From assembly GCA_016935295.1 (NCBI GenBank), contig JAFGRF010000394.1, positions 1 through 6,077 on the forward strand: a stretch of DNA of 6,077 nt, written 5' to 3'. The notes below the pieces were generated by a model, which did not search any database, was not told where the DNA came from, and saw only the letters and a program-made list of their open reading frames with translations. The first letter of the stretch is position 1, and each line of letters opens with the position of its first letter. Both the position numbers and the translations under genes were made by a program. Below, piece by piece: positions 1-6,077 of the stretch. Source of the stretch: Caldifarciminota bacterium (lineage in GTDB: Bacteria > Hydrothermota > Tepidihabitantia > Tepidihabitantales > Tepidihabitantaceae).

Positions 1-1
1 G

Positions 2-91
2 TCCGACAACATCAAGAAATACGAAGACCGCTTCGGCAAGATAAAGCTCCACGGCAAAGAAGAAGAGATCGCCCGCAACATGGGGTTCTGA
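2..91 (+). CDS. C-terminal end of a small DUF3467-like protein (partial, 5' end outside window)
   Basis: An open frame enters from the left edge and gives 29 residues before a TGA at 89-91. The tail reads DNIKKYEDRFGKIKL followed by a short charged end (HGKEEEIARNMGF). From memory, DUF3467 proteins (about 90-110 residues, function unknown) end in a similar motif, roughly 'D-N-I-x-K-[FY]-E-x-x-F/Y-G-x-I-K-L', which is the basis of the call. Only the last helix and tail are visible, so the rest of the domain cannot be checked. The gene points the same way as the following nucleotidyltransferase, with 40 bases between them, so it may share the transcript. An unrelated protein with a similar lysine/glutamate-rich tail remains possible. 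Confidence 0.6.
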   Translation, partial: SDNIKKYEDRFGKIKLHGKEEEIARNMGF

Positions 92-92
92 C

Positions 93-107
93 CGCGCCAG
101 AGGCGCG
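93..107 (+). other. Short GC hairpin after the first gene
   Basis: A perfect 6-bp inverted repeat, CGCGCC (93-98) and GGCGCG (102-107), encloses a 3-base loop AGA. It starts two bases after the upstream stop codon. No run of T follows (next bases are ATAAGTCC), so it is not a classical intrinsic terminator. It may be a weak pause or RNA-stability element, or simply a product of high GC content. Confidence 0.35.
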
Positions 108-122
108 ATAAGTCCGAATTCC

Positions 123-127
123 GAGGT
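123..127 (+). promoter_or_regulatory. Probable ribosome binding site for the nucleotidyltransferase gene
   Basis: GAGGT at 123-127 matches the core of the Shine-Dalgarno consensus and lies 4 bases before the ATG at 132. It supports that start. No other ATG, GTG or TTG occurs in frame before the catalytic GG-x-VRD motif. Confidence 0.5.
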
Positions 128-131
128 CAGA

Positions 132-1454
132 ATGACGAATTCCCGAACGCGGGCAAACGACGAGCAGCCTCCACTGGCCCTGCCGAACCGCACGCTGCTT
201 GAACGGCTGGGGGAGATCGCAGACCACCTTGGCACCCGCTCGTTCCTTGTCGGCGGCCCGGTTCGGGACCTGATTCTCGGCCGCCCAAGTCCCGACCTCG
301 ACGTCGCGGTCGAGGTAGGGACACGCGAGTTTGGCGCCGCGGTCGCCAAGGAGCTCGGCGGCCGCTTCGTCTTCCACAGCCGCTTCCTTACCGGAACGGT
401 CCTCTTCGACCGGCCAATCGCCGATCGCCAGCCGCCCGTGGCCAATCCCTCGTCCCCCGCCCCCCGCCCCGCGCCCCTCTCCCACATCGACATCACGCAG
501 ACCCGCGCCGAAACCTACGAGCGGCCCGCTGTCCTGCCCGCCGTTCGGCCGGCCAGCATCGTAGGCGACCTCGGCCGCCGGGACTTCACCATCAACGCGA
601 TGGCGATGGAGATAACGCCCGGCTCGTTCGGCACTTTCATCGACCCGTTCGACGGCCGCGACGACATAGCCCAGCGTCGGGTGAGGATACTCCACGCCCG
701 CAGCTTCATTGACGACCCGACCCGCATCTTCCGCTGTATCCGTTTCGCCACCCGGCTGGGATTCACCACCGAACCACGGACCCGCGAACTCATGCACTCG
801 GCGGTGAAGGAGCGACTTCCCGCTTTCCTGACACCGGAGCGGGTTCTGTACGAACTGCGGCTCATCTGCGCCGAGCCGGGAGTAGTGCCCATGGTCAGAA
901 CACTCGTCCGGGAGAAGGTATTGAAGGCGGCCTGGCGCTGGACCCCGCCGGCCGGATTCCTGCCTGGGTTTGCCCGTTTGGCCGCCATTCATCCTTCATC
1001 CCTTTCCACTTCATCCCTTCTCTTCATCTACTGGCTGAGCGTGTTGCCGGTTACCGACCGGTTCCCGATTCGCAAAGAGGAAAGGGACGCAGCCGAAGCG
1101 GTCGCGGGGTTCGGAAGACTGAGACCCAGACTCAAGCACAAGCTCAAACCGAGCGCGGCCTACAAGGCGCTCCGCTCCCTGCCTGAGAAGGCGCTGCAGA
1201 TATCTGCCGCGCTGGAAACGAAGACCGTGAGCGCGAACATCCGGGCTTTCCTGGACAGCTATCGCAAAGTGCGCATTGCCACGACCGGTGCCGACCTGCG
1301 TGGGGCCGGGCTAGTACCGGGCCCGGCGTACCGGAAGATACTGGATGAGTTGCTTTTTGCGCGCCTCGACGGTAGAATCCGCACCGTGACAGAAGAGCGC
1401 AGAATGCTGGCGAGGCTGATGCGGCGGCTTGGGACACGGGCCACCAAAACCTGA
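132..1454 (+). CDS. cca: Class II tRNA nucleotidyltransferase / poly(A) polymerase family protein
   Basis: Cytoplasmic template-independent nucleotidyltransferase that adds CCA, or part of it, to tRNA 3' ends; a poly(A) polymerase role is the alternative. Of 440 residues, the N-terminal catalytic head shows GGPVRD (41-46), the metal-binding DxD (D55, D57), a third acidic site in HIDIT (D120), and RRDFTINAMA (149-158). The nucleotide-selecting EDxxR motif appears as DDPTR (194-198), continuing into IFRCIRFATRLGF. LTPERV (234-239) and the helical neck/body/tail follow; no HD domain is seen. The D-for-E form of the motif occurs in several subfamilies, so CCA-, CC- and A-adding activity cannot be separated by eye. 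Two low-complexity stretches interrupt the domain pattern: residues 94-117 (Pro/Ala-rich) and 286-301 (Ser/Leu-rich). The stop TGA shares its A with the next gene's ATG, implying coupled translation. Confidence 0.9.
   Translation: MTNSRTRANDEQPPLALPNRTLLERLGEIADHLGTRSFLVGGPVRDLILGRPSPDLDVAVEVGTREFGAAVAKELGGRFVFHSRFLTGTVLFDRPIADRQPPVANPSSPAPRPAPLSHIDITQTRAETYERPAVLPAVRPASIVGDLGRRDFTINAMAMEITPGSFGTFIDPFDGRDDIAQRRVRILHARSFIDDPTRIFRCIRFATRLGFTTEPRTRELMHSAVKERLPAFLTPERVLYELRLICAEPGVVPMVRTLVREKVLKAAWRWTPPAGFLPGFARLAAIHPSSLSTSSLLFIYWLSVLPVTDRFPIRKEERDAAEAVAGFGRLRPRLKHKLKPSAAYKALRSLPEKALQISAALETKTVSANIRAFLDSYRKVRIATTGADLRGAGLVPGPAYRKILDELLFARLDGRIRTVTEERRMLARLMRRLGTRATKT
411..482 (+). repeat. Low-complexity insert with C-rich tract inside the nucleotidyltransferase gene
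   Basis: An 8-bp direct repeat GGCCAATC (412-419 and 440-447) is followed by an adenine-free C-rich tract (447-483) with runs of 5, 6, 4 and 4 C at 454-458, 460-465, 467-470 and 474-477. On the - (template) strand these are four G-runs separated by loops of 3, 1 and 1 bases, a strong G-quadruplex motif. It encodes residues 94-117, rich in Pro and Ala, between two conserved parts of the catalytic domain where most family members have only a short turn. Confidence 0.75.
988..1029 (+). repeat. Degenerate TTCATCC heptamer repeat within the nucleotidyltransferase gene
   Basis: TTCATCC occurs in tandem at 988-994 and 995-1001, again at 1010-1016, and as TTCATCT at 1023-1029. The whole stretch is strongly pyrimidine-rich on the + strand. 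It encodes a Ser/Leu-rich segment around residues 286-301 in the C-terminal helical region. Confidence 0.7.
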
Positions 1455-2080
1455 TGTTTGATATCCAGGGCCTTGTTCTATCCGCGCCGGCGATCTTGTT
1501 CGGGCTCACGATTCACGAGTTCAGCCATGGCTGGGTTGCCTGGCAGCTCGGCGACCCGACCGCCAAGATGATGGGGCGTCTCACACTGAACCCGCTCAAA
1601 CACCTCGACCCTATCGGTACCATCGCCCTCTTCCTGTTCCGCTTCGGCTGGGCCAAGCCGGTGCCCATCGACCCGCGCAACTTCCGGCACCCGACCCGCG
1701 ACATGGCCATATCGTCGTTGGCCGGCCCGGGCGCGAACCTGGCCACGGCGGCAGTCGCCGGCATCATCCTGCGCGTGTTCTACCTGTTCCACATCGGCGG
1801 CTTCGTCACGATACTGCTCAGCTACTTCGTGCTCTTCAACCTCATTCTCTGCTTCTTCAACCTGATACCGATACCGCCGCTTGACGGCTCGCGCCTGGTG
1901 CTGCACTTGCTGCCGCCGCGCCTCGCGGCGAGCTACGCCCGGCTCGAACGCTACGGGTTCATGATTCTCATCGCGGTCATCTTCCTGGGGCAGTTCTCCG
2001 GCATCAATATCCTGTGGCTCTACATGAACCCGTTGCTGCGAATATTCAGCCTGCTCTTTGTCGGTCGTGCGATAGTCTGA
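1454..2080 (+). CDS. M50-family (site-2 protease type) intramembrane zinc metalloprotease, PDZ-less
   Basis: Polytopic membrane protein of 208 residues. The zinc-binding HExxH motif is HEFSH (21-25) in the first membrane helix. The third zinc ligand lies in NLIPIPPLDG (136-145, D144), the conserved N-P-x-x-DG element of site-2 proteases. LTLNPLKHLDPIGT (43-56) and SLAGPGANL (88-96) are further family blocks. Hydrophobic segments lie near residues 7-30, 52-65, 85-112, 115-140 and 168-190. There is no PDZ or CBS domain, so this is the short type common in bacteria (Bacillus YwhC-like) rather than RseP. Members cleave substrates inside the membrane; the substrate here is unknown. The ATG overlaps the upstream TGA by one base and no strong ribosome site is seen, so translation probably depends on coupling. 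FtsK starts one base after the stop. Confidence 0.92.
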   Translation: MFDIQGLVLSAPAILFGLTIHEFSHGWVAWQLGDPTAKMMGRLTLNPLKHLDPIGTIALFLFRFGWAKPVPIDPRNFRHPTRDMAISSLAGPGANLATAAVAGIILRVFYLFHIGGFVTILLSYFVLFNLILCFFNLIPIPPLDGSRLVLHLLPPRLAASYARLERYGFMILIAVIFLGQFSGINILWLYMNPLLRIFSLLFVGRAIV

Positions 2081-2081
2081 C

Positions 2082-4762
<2,681 letters not shown>

Positions 4763-4766
<4 letters not shown>

Positions 4767-5425
4767 TTGACCGCAAGACCGTTCTCAAGTGGGCCAACGA
4801 GATTGCGACGTTGATCCCCTGCCGCACCTATGAAGAAGTGCTGCACTTCATCAAGTGCAAACCCGAAGGCAAAATCGTAGCGCCCAAGCCCGAGATCAAG
4901 ATCGACGACCACTGGTTCAGCATCCGGCGCCACAACGATGCGGTCAGCGGCGAGGACAACCTCGAGATCTTCGTCGGCAACAACGAGTCCGGCGACGAGT
5001 ACATGGGCTACGACCGCATCGACCCCAAGTGGCACGATGCCGAGGGTAGGGATATGAAGCGCTGGGAACTTGCCCGCGCGTACATGCACCCCAAGTACCG
5101 GGGCCAGAACTATTCTTTGTTCATGGCCGAGATGGTGATGGCGCTCGCCAAGAAGAACCACGCCCGGTCGGTAGTCGCATACCCGCGCCATGTCGCCATG
5201 CTGGTCACGCTGCTGAACATGGGCTACCGCACGATGGAGGGCAACTACGACGCCACGCTCCATCGCATCCTCAAACAGGGCCGGCACTGGTACGGCAACA
5301 ACACCGCCCAGCGGCGCCTGTACTACGCGCAGGAGTTCCGGCCGTTCATCCAGGACGGCAGCTTCATCATGGAAAAGCAGTGCACCTCGCACGGCCTCTG
5401 GGATTTCCTGATGGAGAAAGTCTGA
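4763..5425 (+). CDS. Divergent GNAT-like (N-acyltransferase fold) protein of unknown substrate
   Basis: A 220-residue soluble protein with no signal peptide or membrane segment. I do not recognise the specific family. Residues 102-160 look like the GNAT core: a strand ELARAYMHP (103-110 region), the loop KYRGQNYS (111-118), an amphipathic helix (about 119-131), a strand RSVVAYPR, a helix, and a closing NMGY (152-155). In typical GNATs the acetyl-CoA pyrophosphate loop is R-x-x-G-x-G/A; here it is R-G-Q-N-Y-S, so both later glycines are replaced. The N-terminal 100 residues contain a charged helix and probable beta strands (DNLEIFVG, EYMGYDRID). The C-terminal 60 are aromatic- and basic-rich. 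Options are an acyltransferase using another donor (FeeM-like acyl-ACP enzymes are one thought) or an inactive relative. Its ATG overlaps the ftsK stop by four bases, so expression is tied to FtsK. Confidence 0.75.
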
Positions 5426-5492
5426 CGCAAGCTCCAGGCATTACGCATGACGCTGAACGCCGGGTTCTCCAGCGTCATTCTTAGAGCGTCAG
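5422..5492. terminator. Nested inverted repeats between convergent genes, possible bidirectional terminator
   Basis: An inner 9-bp perfect inverted repeat, ATGACGCTG (5447-5455) and CAGCGTCAT (5470-5478), has a 14-base loop. An outer 7-bp repeat, CTGACGC (5422-5428) and GCGTCAG (5486-5492), contains the stop codons of both flanking genes. No clear T-run follows on either strand, so classical intrinsic termination is doubtful. The gap is also rich in degenerate ACGC/GCGT words (for example ACGCATGACGCTGAACGC at 5443-5460). Confidence 0.45.
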
Positions 5493-6077
5493 GCGTCGAG
5501 CGTTCCCAGCCTGCTCGCGCCGACAATTCCGGCCTCGACACCCAACTCGGAAAAGACGATGTCCAGCTTTCGGCCCGGCAGGGCCTGAGTCCGACGGAAC
5601 ACCGATTTGCGGACCGCCTTGAGCAAGGGCGGGCCGATGCCGCTCACCCCGCCGCCGATGACTATCCGCTCCGGGTCGAGTAGCTCGACGGCGTTCGCCA
5701 GCGCGGTGCCGAGGTAGTCGCCGACCTCCTCGACGAGAGTAAGTGCCAGCCTGTCTCCGGCCCGCGCGGCCCGGCCGATCTCACGCATCGTTATCCCCGA
5801 AGCATCGCCCTTGGCGTATTCCAACATCAGGCTCGGGCCTTCGGGTTTCACGCCGGGGAAGAGCGAAGTCTGGTTCTTGTGGTCCCTGAGCCGCTTCAGA
5901 TGCGCGCGCACTCGCTTCCGGGCCCGGTCCTCCACGTAGCGCGCCCCGACATAGCGCTCCACGCAGCCGCTGTGGCCACAGGAACACGGCAACCCGTCCG
6001 CGAAAATCGCTGTATGCCCAATCTCGCCGGCCGCGTCATTGGCGCCCAAGAGCAACCGTCCGGCCGCGATGATGCCA
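5489..6077 (-). CDS. ROK-family sugar kinase/regulator, C-terminal part (5' end outside window)
   Basis: Reading leftward from the right edge, 195 codons are visible to a TGA at 5491-5489. The visible part begins GIIAAGRLLLGANDAAGEIGH, the usual ROK sequence before the zinc site. The zinc site follows: the H of EIGH (6016-6014) and CSCGHSGC (5986-5963), then VE at 5962-5957, matching the ROK signature H-x(n)-C-x-C-G-x-x-G-C-x-E. LLDPERIVIGGGVSGIG is the second conserved block (GGG from 5656). ROK members phosphorylate glucose, fructose, N-acetylglucosamine or N-acetylmannosamine, or act as repressors. The N-terminal ATP-binding motif and any DNA-binding domain lie outside, so kinase and repressor cannot be separated; a plain kinase is more likely by prevalence. 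A basic stretch (about 5929-5856) before LMLEYAKG makes the segment after the zinc site rather long. An in-frame TTG at 6055 is internal, not the start. Confidence 0.92.
   Translation of the reverse strand, partial: GIIAAGRLLLGANDAAGEIGHTAIFADGLPCSCGHSGCVERYVGARYVEDRARKRVRAHLKRLRDHKNQTSLFPGVKPEGPSLMLEYAKGDASGITMREIGRAARAGDRLALTLVEEVGDYLGTALANAVELLDPERIVIGGGVSGIGPPLLKAVRKSVFRRTQALPGRKLDIVFSELGVEAGIVGASRLGTLDA

Noticed and set aside
93..107. Intrinsic terminator after the first gene
   Set aside because: The hairpin is short and no T-run follows, so it is listed only as a hairpin.
12..992. Long open - strand frame of about 326 codons opposite the nucleotidyltransferase gene
   Set aside because: It is antisense to a clearly conserved gene, its product has no domain pattern and is rich in Gly/Arg/Ala, and long stop-free antisense frames are expected at this GC content.
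1454..2080. RseP-type regulated protease controlling a sigma factor
   Set aside because: The protein lacks a PDZ domain and no anti-sigma or sigma gene is near; only the M50 fold is supported.
5447..5683. Small + strand frame after the GNAT-like gene
   Set aside because: It begins inside the inverted repeat and runs antisense to the conserved ROK end; no ribosome site or family pattern.
6053..6055. TTG as start of the ROK gene
   Set aside because: The frame stays open to the window edge, and the preceding residues (GIIAAGR) match the conserved ROK block, so the gene starts beyond the window.

Overview
This is a compact, GC-rich (about 60-65% by eye) bacterial chromosomal segment with mostly housekeeping content. 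The products are bacterial in type: an FtsK/SpoIIIE translocase, a class II tRNA nucleotidyltransferase, a PDZ-less site-2 protease and a ROK kinase. The sequence does not fix the phylum. The tight gene packing and the scattered degenerate short-period repeats would suit an uncultivated candidate-phylum lineage, but that is a weak impression.

Layout. Positions 2-91 hold the C-terminal end of a small protein whose tail resembles DUF3467. A short gap with a hairpin follows. A four-gene + strand block then runs from 132 to 5425: a CCA-adding/poly(A) polymerase-family nucleotidyltransferase (132-1454), an M50 site-2-protease-type membrane metalloprotease (1454-2080), a full-length FtsK DNA translocase (2082-4766) and a divergent GNAT-like protein (4763-5425). 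Junctions are a 1-base overlap, a 1-base gap and a 4-base ATGA overlap, so the block is almost certainly one translationally coupled operon. A ROK-family sugar kinase/regulator converges from the - strand (stop at 5489) and runs off the right edge. The 63-base gap between the convergent stops holds nested inverted repeats that may act as a two-way transcription end.

How the genes relate. tRNA 3'-end maturation, intramembrane proteolysis and chromosome segregation are not one pathway; the operon looks like a growth-related housekeeping cluster. The least understood member is the GNAT-like protein fused by overlap to ftsK; its CoA-loop glycines are replaced.

No convincing new multi-gene system is visible. 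The most unusual signals are at the DNA level. Low-complexity, repeat-like patches occur around the start of the nucleotidyltransferase gene, twice inside it (one a very strong G-quadruplex motif on the template strand, within the catalytic domain), in the FtsK linker and in the convergent gap.
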